Positions 49,325 to 62,515 of a stretch of 64,000 nucleotides of DNA are shown here, one piece after another (position 1 is the stretch's first letter; every line of letters begins with the position of its first letter). The notes beneath the pieces were generated by a model. The model searched no databases. It was not told where the DNA came from and saw only the letters and a program-made list of their open reading frames with translations. The stretch spans positions 16,602,704-16,666,703 of the forward strand of contig NC_085055.1 in NCBI RefSeq assembly GCF_963662255.1, given 5' to 3'. This DNA comes from Cinclus cinclus (taxonomy: Eukaryota > Chordata > Aves > Passeriformes > Cinclidae). A program made the position numbers and the translations under genes.

Positions 49325-49411
49325 AAAAAAAAAAACAAAAAAGGAGGGGACCGGCATGAGTTCTTTGTTCAGAAAATATTTCTCTCTCTCTTTTTTTTCT
49401 TTTTTTTTTTA
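49325..49411. repeat. A-rich tract followed by CT/poly(T) tract
   Basis: A11-C-A6 at 49,325-49,342, then (TC)n and T8-C-T11 at 49,381-49,410. The two can pair as A/T stems. Confidence 0.8.
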
Positions 49412-51740
49412 TGGTGTGCCATGCTGTCCACTACAAGACAAAAACATCATTTCTTTTTATAGCATTACTCCCTTTCTTTTTTCACTGACCAAAATTTCTA
49501 ATGATAAACAATTCCAGTAGCTTTTTTTTCTTTTTTAATGTGAAGAAGGCCCCCTTTGGGAAACTTAGTTAACTGTCTTTTAGCCTAATTAACCTAGGAA
49601 ATAAAGTTTAAATGCACTGTTGGGATTCTATTAGGATCATCAGTTCATACAGATAACAGCAAAAGGTGTTAAAATGCACTTCACTGGTGCAAGTGATCTC
49701 ATGTTGTAAAAATGATTATCCCCAGCAGAACAGGGAAGGATTAAGGGGCCATGTCTACGTGTGGGAAACTCCATAAGTGTTTTATTAGCATTAGTACATG
49801 TATTAATCACACAGACACTAAAAAAAAGGCCCGTCAGAATGGTGGCAAGTGGCACAGTGCATTAAACCTACTCTCTTAAGTCAGTGGAATGTGAGCATTT
49901 TTATTCCTAGAATTGCAATAAAGCAGTTAAATAGTGTGAATGAAGTTGGGGAAAGCCTGCTTGTATGACTGTGGATCATTGTGGATTACCTAAAAAGAGA
50001 GACTGTTTCTAAAGTAAGGCACTCCCATTGCAGAGACTTTGAAGAAATGCAAGGTAAATTTAGTGTTCCAGCCTCAAATCAGTTGAGCTATACTTTGTAT
50101 GTTTGATTGCAGTGACCCAACTGCTTATTTATATTCTGATTTCTGTTACATAGCTCAAAAAAGGGAAAAATCTATCCATGTCCCATGCTTCTGCTCTGTC
50201 CTCTGCTCCTTGGTTCAGGTTGCTGCTTGCCAGCACGAGGGAGAGTCAGGCTAAGTGGCCATGCAAGCAAGGCTGAGGTAACACTGATAAAAGCAAATGC
50301 TGTTGACCAGATGTGAATAATTCAGTAGATGATCACGGTGGGGTTTGAGATGAGCAGCATTTTCCACAGTTTCATTTCATTTCCATTTGCAGCCCCTAAA
50401 TTTTGTTTCAACTTGATAGCAACCACAAATAAAAAAGGAAGCATTGCCAAATATGTGGTGATTTTACAGCCAGCTTTTTATAAGACCTATTGCCAGCATT
50501 AGGTTAGCAAAACAGATACATGGTGATGACATTTAGGATTCTTTTTGATCTCCAACCTTCACCACCACCAAAACAAATCTAAATCCTTTAGTGGAGATTA
50601 GAAATGCAACCCTTGGAGAAAAAAATTCTCAAGTTTTTGCTGTAGTCTCCTTTCAGTTCTACTATATTGACAATCACAACACTAGAGCAGCATCTAGGAA
50701 AGTCTTGATTAAAACTACTTTAGCACCATGATAGATGTGATAGTGAGACATATTATTGACTTCATTGCTAAAAATATTATAGTTATACAAGTTGAAATCC
50801 TGTCAAGAAGTTGCCTCTTTCATTCCAGTATTAAACACTTATCTTTCAGTGGATATTTGGAATATTGTATATGTCTGTCACCACAGCAGTGACATTTGTT
50901 ATTTTATTCATCAAAATGTCACCTGCCTATCAAGATAGCTAAGATAAGTAAGACTGGGAAACTTTGTGGAATCATAATACACAGGCTTTTTTCTGCCAGC
51001 AGATGTATTACATGAGACACTTATATTGAGTAGAGTTTCCTTGTCTGCAAAGTTAAAGAAATTACCGTTTGCCTTACAAGGATATTTTAGTAATTCCTTC
51101 GTAGCATTAAGGGAAAAGATGGACTATAAAACCAGTCAGTCCCTAATAATACAGGGTTGTTCATAGAATACCTAGAGTTGCAAAGAACTTTGTGGAGGAA
51201 GGGGACTCTGTGAATATTAAGCATTTTAAGTGCCATAGTATTTTGAGCATGCTTAGCTAGCTTACTTGGCTGCCCTCAAAGCCTGAAAAAAAAACAATTG
51301 AGGGCCTAGTAAGTAGCCAGGTGACAAAAGAGGCAGGAAATGGGATGCTGGAAAAGTGGAAATCAACTTCTAAACAGGGAAACAAAGGAGAAATGAAAAA
51401 ACAAGCCCATAAAAACACAGAGAGGGTTTTAGAAGCGACACCACTCTGACAAAAGATCAACACTGTTTCAAATATACTGTATTTCTCCACCCACCCCGAG
51501 TAGATCTTAAGTACCCTTCACTGCCTCGGAGTCAGATTTCAAGCCAAAATGTCTGTGTTGCTAGTTTTGCAAGTGCTACCACTAATTGAAACCACATAAT
51601 GTTGCAGATCTGAAATAAGGCAGGCAGGGCATCCCTGCTGAAAAGCTACCCAGCAGGAAAACCCCTTTGTTCTCTTTTAAAATAAACTAATTCAAGGGAA
51701 ATGTTGTATTAATCATTGCTTCTAAATGTACACAGAATTT

Positions 51741-51773
51741 CCTCCCTGCTCTCCCCCCTACCCCCGGCCCCCC
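51741..51773 (-). repeat. C-tract, G-quadruplex motif on the - strand
   Basis: CCC, six other bases, C6, TA, C5, GG, C6. Read on the - strand this is G6-N2-G5-N2-G6-N6-G3, satisfying the usual quadruplex rule of four G runs of three or more with loops of at most seven. The + strand has i-motif potential. Confidence 0.85.
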
Positions 51774-54700
51774 ATTTTCCTGATTAGCTATCAAAGGACT
51801 TTGCTATTCTTGTAAACTGCAAAAATGGTTTTAATGTGCATGCTTGTCATTTCTAAGTGTATAAATTTTGCTTTTGCAGGGATTTTACATGGCACATATT
51901 GTGATCACCTGTGGGTAGGGTACTTAATTAGCAGTCCAGGTCCTATTTCATTTAATTTATACTGGAGCAATCTAAACTAGCAGAATGATCACAGCCACAC
52001 TCAGTAATTTAACTCCCTCCCTTCAAAGCTGTTTTAGTAATTATACTTTGGTTGTAAGTTTTCAGAAAGCTTTTACAGTACTTTTTTTCTAGCCATGTAA
52101 GCTCATTCCCTGCTCAGCTCCCCTCAGTCCTGGCTTTTGTCCTTCTGGGTACTGTTGGTTGCATTCCATTAAGAAATTAGAAAGGATGCAGCTGTCATTA
52201 TTTTGTCAATCGTAAAATCTAAGACATGGAAAAAGTCATAGGAAGGCAGGGGAGTCGTGTAACTTCTATTGAGAAAACAGATTATTCCTTGATACTTCCA
52301 ACAGTATTTTCACTTGACCTAAAAGGAAAACTTTTATGTGGTGGACTTTTATGATCCAGGGTTGGATTTCCCGGTGGATCACTGAGATGTGTGCACATAA
52401 ACATCACTCTATACTTGGTTCAGAAATTCACAAAGGCCACCCTCAGCACTTCTTGGGGAAGAACTCATTATATAATTTTATTTTGAGCTTCATCATTATT
52501 AAAAGTTTTGAATCTATAGCAATAATTTATCTACATACATTAACATCCATGGTATAGACAATATGCCTGCAGCCCAGATCAAATCAAAGAATGTTTCTTG
52601 TCACAGTGATTGCAAAAACAATAGCATGTAACTGCTAATGTGCATATAAGTTGCTCACTTGTAGCTTGGCAATGAAGGCTTTGCTCCATGTGCCCTTTTA
52701 AAATTGATCCTATTTTACAGTGACTTTGAGATTTAGAAAGACTTCCAAGGATGGAAAGATTTTTAAAAATACTGCTTTTGTTTTTCTCTCTGAATAGGTA
52801 CAAGAAAAATAATTTCACTGTTATGTCAAGATTATATTTCACTGCACAAAAATACTGTGCAGTTTTGCCATTGGAATTTTGATTGCAAAGTAGCAGACAA
52901 ATAGGTTAGTGCTTGCTTGTCACTACTGTAGGAAAGCTGGCCTTACTGATGCTGCTAGTATTTCCAGTTAACCATATTCTCATCAGACATACATTACAAT
53001 TTAAAATGAAATAACTTCATAAATTCCTATGAGTTTCCGTATGTCTGCTACAGATTATACACCAAAGATCAAACTTTTAACATCTGTTCATGCTGGAAAA
53101 TATTTTTGTGTGTGTGTTTTCTTGGCAAAAAATTCTTATTTAAGCATGTAAAATAATTTGGTACTTATGAAAAATTCCTTCCTGACCAGTGTTTATCTTG
53201 TTTGTGTGTATGGAAGCACAAATCTCAACGGTTACATCACTTTTAACTTAAACAGCTGGAGGCAGTCTAATTATTTATTTTCTTGAGTCCGTGGCCTTTG
53301 GAGACACAGACTTCCAGTCACTGGTTGTTTTCCAAGTAGTGGGAAACCTTTTGTAAAATATGGCACTTCTAGAGGAGGACGGAGGGCTTTTCTTTAGAAT
53401 AAGAAAAGTGTCTGTGTATTGTGTTTGAAGAGACAATGTATGATTAATGATTCTCTATTCACTGGAAAGCTGCTACTCTTATTAAGTGAGTGCATCAGAG
53501 TAAAATGCAGCCCGACTGAAAAAATGAACTGACCCTTGGAAATCCTCACATCAACCTATTTTTCTAGGCAGTGAAAAACAAAGTGTAGATGTATTAAGCT
53601 TTAATTTCCAGTGAAGAAGCTAGATATGTTTTGTTGCTCTCTCTCCACCATACAAATTGGTCCTGAACTCTGCCAAGGGTTGCATGTTGCTTGTCTGGGC
53701 TAATGAGTAAGATATCAAAACACAAGATTTATGACAGCAGTCAAAGAATTAATGAGCAGAGTTCTGAGGGCTGAGGAAGCCTTTGCAAATCCCCAAAATA
53801 GAGAGAAATCTCTGCTTGAATCATCTTCTGTTGTGAGTTGATACGGCATCTGCTGCTCCAAGTCTAAAAGAGGAATGAATAGACAAAGAGTTTCAGATGT
53901 ACACGCTATGCTTAATCACCAAATAATAACAAATAGGAACTCCCAACAGCCCTCTGTGAGTTCACGTTCAAATTAGCTACACATTCAAGTTTTAGAGCAA
54001 CAATTTCCTCACTTCTATTTATGGGAAAACTGTAGTATATATACCAGCCAGAGAACTTCAGTATCACACGACATGGATGATTTCCTAATTGACTCACTCT
54101 CTATATTGCTTCATGCATGGTCTTTTAGGAGCTTTTCTTTCAATGAAGCTCACTGTAAAGCTCCTCTCAAGAGAACCTCCTGGCCATCTTTTGGATGTGA
54201 AGAACAAAAAATTTGTCAGGCATTTCATGGTGCCCAAGTGAAATGTTTTGTATGTGAGCCTTTGTATATTAGTCCTGGCTATATCTATTTGCTTCCTTTG
54301 TTTTCATGTCAAATTGTGCCAAATGACACAGAGAAGTTTGATTTCTACATAGTGTTTTTCATACTGAAATTATCCCACTAGACATAGGTAAGTTATGAGT
54401 GTTATCAGAGTCTGATAAGTGTGCTTAGTGGGTAAGCTGAATAGAGAAGTCAAGTTGTGGTTAATAATAATTCACATAAAACCCAGACAATGAGAACTCT
54501 TGTCTGAGTGGGAGAGTAGAGAAATCTTGGCCATAGAGAGTATCACTGTATCCCTGACTATTTTTCCTTTCATCCTTTCCTCCCTCAGCAAAACTCCCTG
54601 TTGGTTTTTAAAACTCAGAGAGTTTTAAAAAAAGAGAGCAATCCAAACTTTACTTTTCTTCTGCTCCTTAATACGCCTTTTTCTCATCTAGACAGCCATA

Positions 54701-57700
54701 AAATACTGCACTTCGCTGCATAGAGGATGAAGTGTTTTAGGAGTAGATTTCAAAAGTATTAGACACCTGAACAATACGGTTAGGATCACAGCAGGATTTT
54801 TCAAAGGTAGAAGTGGGAATTATGTACCCTTTTGCTTTTTTAGCTGCTGACAAAATTAAAAAGAAGCAAGAAAAATAAAAGAGATCCGACTCTATTTCCT
54901 CTTGATGGTCACTGGTCCAAGACCCACTTACAGAGGAGCAGGCCTGAATCATTTAGGTTAAGAGGAAACTAGAAGAGTAATTGGAAATAGCTGAACTTCT
55001 TTTAGTATTTCAGAAATATTGGGCCCATTAGAGTTTATGTGGTGTTCTGCAGAACAAGATACATGTCCTGTGCCTTGTGGTAGGACCCCCTCCAGCACAC
55101 CTTCACAGGAGTGTATCTGAGGCTCTCAGACTGCATTCTGCTCATGACACACATTTACATTCTGGGTACTAATGAAAATACAGCAATGCTCCAAAAAACT
55201 CACACCAGCAGCAACTAATCTATTCATTCAAGTAATGTTCTTTGAGCTGCTGTCTGAACTATCTCTGCCAGATAGTTTAACATCATTCCATGGGTCTCTC
55301 TCAATGAAGCCAATCTATTTTGGATGAAGCTCTACCTTAGTCAATGACATAAAGAGCATTTGCACATTTACCCAATGTGTGGAGCAACTGGGTGCCTGGC
55401 TGCTTATCAGTTTCAGTACTGGTATGTAGTCAGGTATTTAATACAGAGCCCTGGCCAGATAGCCTGCCACTCAGAATGACCCATAACCTGGTGTTAAAAG
55501 TTTCTCAGAAAAGTAGAAGGCTTAAAGAGAGTTTTATTACAACATGAGAGAGTGGTGTGGATATTCCTGTATTTTTCATTGCTGAAAAGAGGAATTTTTT
55601 TCCAATTTTTTGCATGTATCAATCATGCTTCTGCATTTCCACTACTTGGCTTTAAACAAACACAAAAAATAATACAAATTGATGTTCGAAAGGGAAAGAA
55701 TATGCTTTTTATAAGAGTGAGTGAAAACAAATGTCAATTTTGGGTTGACTGAAACATTTCATTCTACCCAAAACCAATTGTTCACACAAGGCTAAATAAA
55801 AGGTGCTAGAACCAAGCCATAAAAGCTGTTGCCAGAAGCAGAACTGCATGTGAGTTACTCAGTGCTCTGAGGCTGCCCGTCAAGCTGTGGTTCAGTCACT
55901 AGAGAAAAAATACGTATATTTTCAATTGTCAGATAGTAAAAGCTTCCTTCCTTCCCCACCTTCACTGCAGGTGGTTTCTTCATCATACACTATCCCACCC
56001 TCTCTCCCTGCTTAGACTCACAATTAGCACATATTTTCAAAATAAAAATAAGCCTCTCCCTTTGTCCTCCCAGCTGTGCTTCCCACCCAGATTCCCATTA
56101 TGAATCAAGACAAGTACTTGTGTTTAAAATAACAAAAAATATGTCTTTCTTCCCTCCCCAGGCTTGCTGTCTCTTTCTACCCATCACCTCAGCTTCACTG
56201 AAGTATTTCCTGAAGGGCTCCAGAGTTTCTGCTGAACTGAAGGGGGCTCAATGATCTGATTTCTCCAGTGTTTTAGAGCACCACATGCCATTGCCCAGGA
56301 ACACTGGGCAATAACGTTGGGTGTCTCTGTCACACTTGTTTAAGACAGTCAGGCACCAAAGTACAAGGCAAGCTGGATGGAGGCTCAAAGGCCAGGGGGT
56401 GAAAGCTCTACTTATCTCTGTGATTCCTCAGGGGTTACACTGCAGAGCTAAGCTCACTGACAAACAGGCCCTGCAGAAGAACTCTCAGCTTGGCCATTAG
56501 CCAGTGTGCAGAGCATGTAAGTACAGAGGGGTGGGAGAATATCCTAGCTGGGCAGATTTGCATCTATTCTGCTAGTTGGATTAAAAAATAGTTGTCAAGG
56601 AAACATAACCATGCAGGACTCCCTCCACTATTCCGGCAGAAAATTAGAGGCTTTCTGTAGGTTGACATGACATGCCCAGCAGCTCTTCTCTGAGATGGAA
56701 GCATGTAGGTTGGTTGGAAATGCCATATTTTTACCATGATGAGGATAGTTGCAACATCGTTCTCCAGGCCTCAGTTCCTCTGGAGCACAATTGCATAAAC
56801 ACCTATTAAATATCTTAAAACACTCCAGAACAAGCATATTTGTATTTAAACGTTGTCAATAAAAATGTTCTAAATATTTGAATAATGTATGTTTTCTCAG
56901 AGAAGTTTTTATGTTTTTTTGTTCAGTGTTGCATGTTTTCCAAACACTAAGGTACCACCTCTTGGAAATCCAGTCCATATTTTTTCAAACCAAATCCAAC
57001 TTCATGCTTCTTAGCCTTCAACACCTGAGCTTCCATTCAGCCTTCAGCTCACTACTCCTCGTAACCAACTGAAAATGAGTTTCCATCCTTAGATCCCTGT
57101 GTTCTAATGTAGCTCTGCTACAGATTAATAGCATTTGATAGAAGTTTGTTCCAAGGTCTAAAACTGGCATTGCTTGGACACTTCCCTGCAGAATTTTTCC
57201 CACAGTGTAAACCACTAGGATGTTCTCATTTCAAGTAACTTGAAAGAAGTTTCAAGGGTCCTGGTTGCTTTAAATAAGCTTGGCAGGCTAATGCAGAAAT
57301 TTTTTGTTTGTCCACCTAACCCCTAGGATTGCATTCACAAACAAGAAGCAATGGACATTCACTCAGTTTTTTTGCTGGCTGAAAGGGCATATTTTGTACA
57401 AAATTGTTAGAGTTTCACATTCTACAGTTGTCTTTTCCCAGTATCTTACATCCATACACAGAATTTCAGGCCTGGCTGATGAACTTGCCAAAATGCCAAG
57501 TGTGAGCCCTGGTGGCAGAGCAGGTCCTGAACCTTGCCAATCTCTCTGAGCCCTCAGGGTGAGTGGCCAAAGCAAGGACCAGCTAACAGCCACCACGCAC
57601 ATGCCAAAATCGGACCCTTAGCCCATGGAATGGGCACCTGCCTGGCTTGCTCTGCCCAAGTTGAGCACATATACTCCAGGCAGATGCATCAGCTTTTTCT

Positions 57701-60700
57701 TTTTCAAAAAACATATCCTAGCTCAAAATAATTTTCTGTCACTAGGAAATATTCAGTTAAATTCTTATGCAGCAAGTCAGAGGGGAATTTTAAAGGACAT
57801 CCCCTAGTATATATATATATATATATCATTATTGCATTGCCTGTTTTCATTGCTCTGTGAGCAATTAATTTAGGCTTCTAAAGGCTGAAGAGGCCAGGAC
57901 AATAAGCTTGCCATAGGTAGGCACCACCTCTGTATGCTGATTAATCCATGACTTGTTTCCCAGTTTTCCATTATGGGATCTTGCATCCAGTCCACCAGCT
58001 TTGATGCTTCCACATCTACCAAAGAATTTATAAGGAAAAGGACAGTTTTGATCCTCAGAAAAAAGGACAATGGATGATGGTTCTGCTACAGAACATTTCT
58101 TGCCTATGCTGATTCAGGCTCCAGGAGATGAATTTGAGAATGTAGTTATTCCCTGAGGGCTTAGCCTTCTTCTCCAACAGCCTTTGATGGAGAACAACAC
58201 ACAGGTGTCTCCCCTGGCAGAGCTCTACCTGGCACGGGCCATGGCCAGTTTTAGAGCCAACAACTATGGATGAAATGCAGCCTCTTATCTTCTCATTAAC
58301 AGAGGTCAGAACAGGTCTTCAACCCACAGCATGGCTGTTTTTTATCTTCATTCCCAATATGAGTTAAAACATGTATTCACTCTTCCCAAAGCAGCCTGGC
58401 TCCCCGTGGGTGTCCCTCCCTGGAGGATGAGCTGTCTCTATGAGGACTGCTCGCTTTCCTGCTCCCGCTGCTCCCTGCCCTGGCCTGCACATCCAGCAGC
58501 TTGGAGACAGTGCTCAGCAGCCACATGGCCACTGCTGCACAGAGCCACTTTGGCAAGTGGCAACTGGCCAACACATGGGAGGCAAGATGGGCTTGGATGC
58601 AGAGGGGAAAAGGGTTTTGGCTGTCTGTGGCAGTACAGGTATCATGTGCTCAGGGTGAACCCTGAACAGCCTGGGTGGTTTGGAGCAAGGCAGTTAATAG
58701 ATGCTTGACTGCAGCCAAAATTCTGTACTATTTGTACCAGTCAGGCCTTGATCTCCCACAGCTCCTTTGGAAGGAAACTCTGTCCTGACCCTCCTAGGTA
58801 AGGTACAGGGTGATGTCCTTAAAGCAGAATGAGCATCTGTCCAAACTATCTTCACCCTGATCTTGATGCTGTGAATAACCTTTGGTGGTAGGAGTGACCC
58901 ATGGAAGGGCAGGATAAAGGATATTAGGATTCCAAGCACTTGGTTAAGGTCTGCTGGGAGCAGGAAAGTGAAAGTACTGCTCCCTTTCATGCTATCAGGC
59001 ATGTCAGAGTGCAAAGACTGGATCAAATGTTTTGATAGTCCTGTAGACATGAGGCATGAACAGCACCAAAGGAGCACAAGGAAAACCACACCTTGTTTAT
59101 GCCATATTTATGCCTGATGAATACATTTGTCAGAGAAGATGTTTTTTTCCCCTTTTTTTGCTTAAGAGTAGGGTTTGCCTGCATAAAATTAATTCTAGAC
59201 AGAGATTGTACCTTAGGAAGATAGATTTTAGGGTAATAGATTTTTTTTTATGCTTGGTTATTAATTTATTGTGTGAGCAATGCTCGAAACATGTTAAATG
59301 CTGCACAAGCATGCCCAGGGAAAAAAAATTAAAAAGTAAATTAAATAATTTACAGAGAACAGGATGGTGCAGACTTTCTGCTGGGGTAATCAGGAAGAGG
59401 AGAAAGTATTAATATCTCTGCATTATTAAGCTTTGGTGTGCTTGTCATAACCTTCCACTAGCTTTTGCACTCACTGACTAAAACCTGGCTACCAGATGGC
59501 ATTATTTGGCTTTGCCTGGGCTTCTGAGACACCCTAGTATCATCCTGTATTCTATCCAGAGCCCCTTGGTGTGTTGTTATATGGTAAGAAGAGTGAGTCT
59601 GGCACTTTTCATTAGCAAACCATGCAATAAATAGTACGAGATCCCCAGGAACAAGCTGGTGCTGTTTTAATGCTCGTTTAAGTCTAGTGTTTTTCTGGCC
59701 AGTCTTATCTGGATTTTAATTTATATCATAATTCCATACTTCTATTTTTGCTTCTAAAAACATCAGGAAAAGAAGGCATAAAATCTTCAATCAATTAGTT
59801 CCTTTCCCATTAGTTTTCTGTCTTTATAATTCTAATATCAGTATTGATTGGAATTAACCCCTAAATTAACCTCTATAAATAAAAAGCAAATTGGCCCAAA
59901 TATATTTCTCATCATCTTTCAAGAATTTATTTCCTACAGTGATTTTTGCTATTCTGCCTCACTCCAGTGGTGCCTATCAACATTTTTGGCTTTTAACATT
60001 TTATGAAATTATTTATTTCTGAAAACAGATTTTTTTTTCTCCATTAAGTCTCTATGAAGCAACTCATGAGGTTAAGAAGTTATGGCATTTCATAATGAGC
60101 TGACTAATCATCCTCATGTATTACTGATAGCTACATTTTAGTTCTATTAATATTTTGCTTGTAGTTTCAATTCCGTGAAATTTGGGGCAACTGTTTGTAG
60201 CATTGAGTGCTGCACTGTGAGTCTTTAATCTCTCAACTTGCTGAAGTGCCTCTGGTGGCTACCTCCAGCCTTAGGCAATACAGAACTGTGTTTCATAGTT
60301 TATAGTTTTTGGGTTCTGTTTTTTTTCAAATCAGTTCTGGAGAACAATCACATTAAAAGTTCCAAAGCTCTTTTCAAGCAGGCAGCTACAAAGCCCTTAA
60401 CTATGAGGCTTTATCTGTCAAGACTGACGTAAAAATCCCTACTTGCAAAACGATGTTTGGACCTCCAGCCTCAGTTCTCTCAAGGAAATGAATACAGTTC
60501 CTGTAAGGTATGTGGCTCAGTATGGGATTAACTGAAGAACACCTTTAGACCTGATGTTCTCCTGAACTTCTGGCTGTGGCCATGTAGATAAACCCTGAGC
60601 CCTGTAGCCTCTCCTGTTCTTCCACACAGAACTAGTTCCTTTGAGGTCAGACTGTGACTTTTTCAAACATTTGCTGCACTGCCAGGATGTGTGCATGGGG

Positions 60701-61544
60701 CGTGGACTCTGAATTAGGAAAACCCCTCAGTAGGATTCAATTAAGATTACATCACAACTGCTTGTTAGTATCTAATATTAAAAGTATAAAAGGAAAATTC
60801 ATGGTCATTTAGCTTTATAAATAATGAAGGAGAACCTTGACATCCTGGTGCCATGAGTTATGTTGTGTAGTAAAGCTCTTCCAATAGGGCCTAGTGCAAA
60901 CTGCAGAGTCAGTGCCTTTGACACACATTTGCCTCTGAGTTGAATTCCATTTTCTCTAGCTAAAGCTCAAGGACCTCCAAGTATGTCTACAAAATTTTAG
61001 GACTTCACAGTTCCCTTTGCCAGTGCCTCCAAGTAAAGGCTTTTGTTCTGTCAAGCTTGAAAGGTCTTGCAGTTAAATTGCACATAGAAATCTGAAGACA
61101 AAGTAGTGAATATAGTGAGTATCCACAGCCATTCATTCACTGTATTTCCATAATGCAATTGCTTTCCCATGTGGTTAAATAACATATCTAAGCAAAATGA
61201 ATCTCTGCGGGAACAGCATTCTACATATTAAAGTCGTACTTGTCACCTACTTTTTGATTCCTCTACTGATATTACAGTGAGGTGACATGAAGAATAGGAA
61301 TAAACATTTTTAATTTGGTAACATGTTCTCAGTATTTGTATAGGACTGGGTTCTACTACAAAGACATCATCCATGCTTGAACATTTGCTGCTTTTTTTCT
61401 TTGTAACCCAAAGTGGAACATAGGACAAAGGTAAATATCCTCCTGAAACAGAGCACAGTACAAAGCCATTTCTTGTAAGAAATGTCTATTTTTGTTCCTC
61501 TCAGCAGATAGCTTAATATAAACTTTTCTAATCAGAATTGTCAG
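51774..61544. other. Unique noncoding DNA, no gene seen
   Basis: Holds a (TA)n run at 57.81 kb and a GC-richer patch at about 58.38-58.66 kb. Open frames (longest 131 codons, 58,694-59,089, - strand) carry no recognised domain. The stretches 51.78-52.01 kb and 59.6-60.13 kb are AT-rich and motif-dense, like conserved noncoding elements. Confidence 0.5.
57808..57826. repeat. (TA)n microsatellite
   Basis: Nineteen bases of alternating T and A, fully self-complementary. Confidence 0.95.
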
Positions 61545-61675
61545 GGTTATGAGAGACCTTTAAGATCACCAAGAAAAACTATCAACCCAGCATTATCACT
61601 GTAAGCCCCCAAACCACATCACCCAGTGTTAGACACCTCTCAAACACCTCTGGGGATGACAACTTTGGATGGCAA
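61545..61675 (-). mobile_element. CR1 LINE 3' fragment
   Basis: On the + strand this reads like the reverse complement of a CR1 3' end: GAGAGACCTTTAAGATCACC, then AACTATCAACCCAGCATTATC, AAACCACATCACCCAGTGT, CACCTCTCAAACACCTCTG and GGGGATGACAACT. It lies head to head with the + strand CR1 starting about 61,690. Both pieces contain the 3' half of the element, so they are two insertions rather than one inverted copy. Confidence 0.7.
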
Positions 61676-61689
61676 CAACAGGGCCCGGT

Positions 61690-62515
61690 GGGCAGACTGG
61701 CATCCGCCACAGAAATTAGAAGACACATCTTCATGGAGATCAACAAGGCCAAGTGCAAGATCCTGCAAAGAGTCCTGCACATGGGTTGGGGGTATCCCAT
61801 GCACAAACACAGGCTGGGAGGAGGAGAATGGATTTGGAACAGCACTGAGGAGGGCTCTGGGTGTTGGTTGACAAGAAGCTTGTCTTGGACCAGCTTGTCT
61901 GTGGACTCACAGCCCAGAGAGCCAAAAGTGTCCTGGGCTGCATCCAAAGAGGTGTGGGCAGTAGGTCAAGGGAAAAGATTCTGCCCTTCTGTTTCACTCT
62001 GGTGAGGTCCACCTGGAGTCCTGCATGCAGCTCTGGGGCCTTCAGTATAGAAAGGACATGGACCTGCTGGAGTGAGCTCAGAAGAAAGTCACCAAGATGA
62101 TCAGGTGCCTGGAGCTCCTCTCCTATGAAGACAGGCTGAGAGGACTGGGAATGTTCAGCACGGAGAAGAAAAAGCTCTGGTGAGACCCTATAGCACCTAA
62201 AGGGGACTACAAAAAGCTGGAGAGGGACTTTTCTTAAGAGTATATAGGAATTACACAAGGAGGAAGGTCTTTAAACTGAAAGGGGGTAGATTTGGATTAG
62301 CTATAAGGAAGAAATTCTTACTGTGAGGGTAGTGAGGCACTGGAACAGGTTACACAGAGCTGTGGATGCCTCATCCCTGGAAGTGTTCAAGACCGGGTTG
62401 GATATGCCCCTGAGCAACCTGGTCTAGTACAATGTGTCTGTAGCCATGCAGTGGGGCTTGGAAGAAGATGATCCTTAAGGTTCCTTCTAACCCAAACCAT
62501 TCTATGAGTCTATTT
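61690..62515 (+). mobile_element. CR1 LINE, 5'-truncated, bird type
   Basis: It begins within the C-terminal part of ORF2 and runs to the element's 3' end. The 3' region shows GGTAGATTTGGATTAGCTAT, GGAAGAAATTCTTACTGTGA, GGCACTGGAACAGGTTA, TGGATGCCTCATCCCTGGAA, GAGCAACCTGGTCTAGT and the terminal AACCCAAACCATTCTATGAG. Divergence is moderate, so this copy is clearly younger than those at 10.5 and 30.9 kb. It sits immediately beside an oppositely oriented CR1 3' fragment. Confidence 0.95.
61735..62200 (+). pseudogene. CR1 ORF2 C-terminal remnant, frameshifted
   Basis: Three frames in turn give the CR1 polyprotein tail that follows the reverse-transcriptase core. First comes I-N-K-A-K-C-K-I-L-Q ... 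Y-P-M-H-K-H-R-L-G (61,738 to about 61,830). After a frame change, L-V-D-K-K-L ... L-G-C-I-Q-R-G-V-G-S-R-S-R-E runs from about 61,864. After another change, C-M-Q-L-W-G-L-Q-Y-R-K-D-M-D-L-L-E, then an in-frame stop, then K-M-I-R-C-L-E-L-L-S-Y-E-D-R-L-R-G-L-G (about 62,023-62,146). With at least two frameshifts and one stop, no functional protein is made. The 172-codon frame on the opposite strand (61,740-62,258) is only a shadow of this region. Confidence 0.9.

Larger units (their letters stand above)
41801..51740. other. Unique noncoding DNA, no gene seen
   Basis: Contains G-rich, pyrimidine-rich and CA microsatellite tracts listed separately, and a GC-richer patch at about 47.2-47.85 kb. The longest frame (154 codons, 45,806-46,270, - strand) has no recognised domain. 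The stretch 48.56-48.83 kb resembles a conserved noncoding element in texture. Confidence 0.5.

Noticed and set aside
61740..62258. 172-codon open frame on the - strand, the longest in the window
   Set aside because: It is antisense to the CR1 ORF2 remnant and 3' region, so it is a shadow of the transposon.
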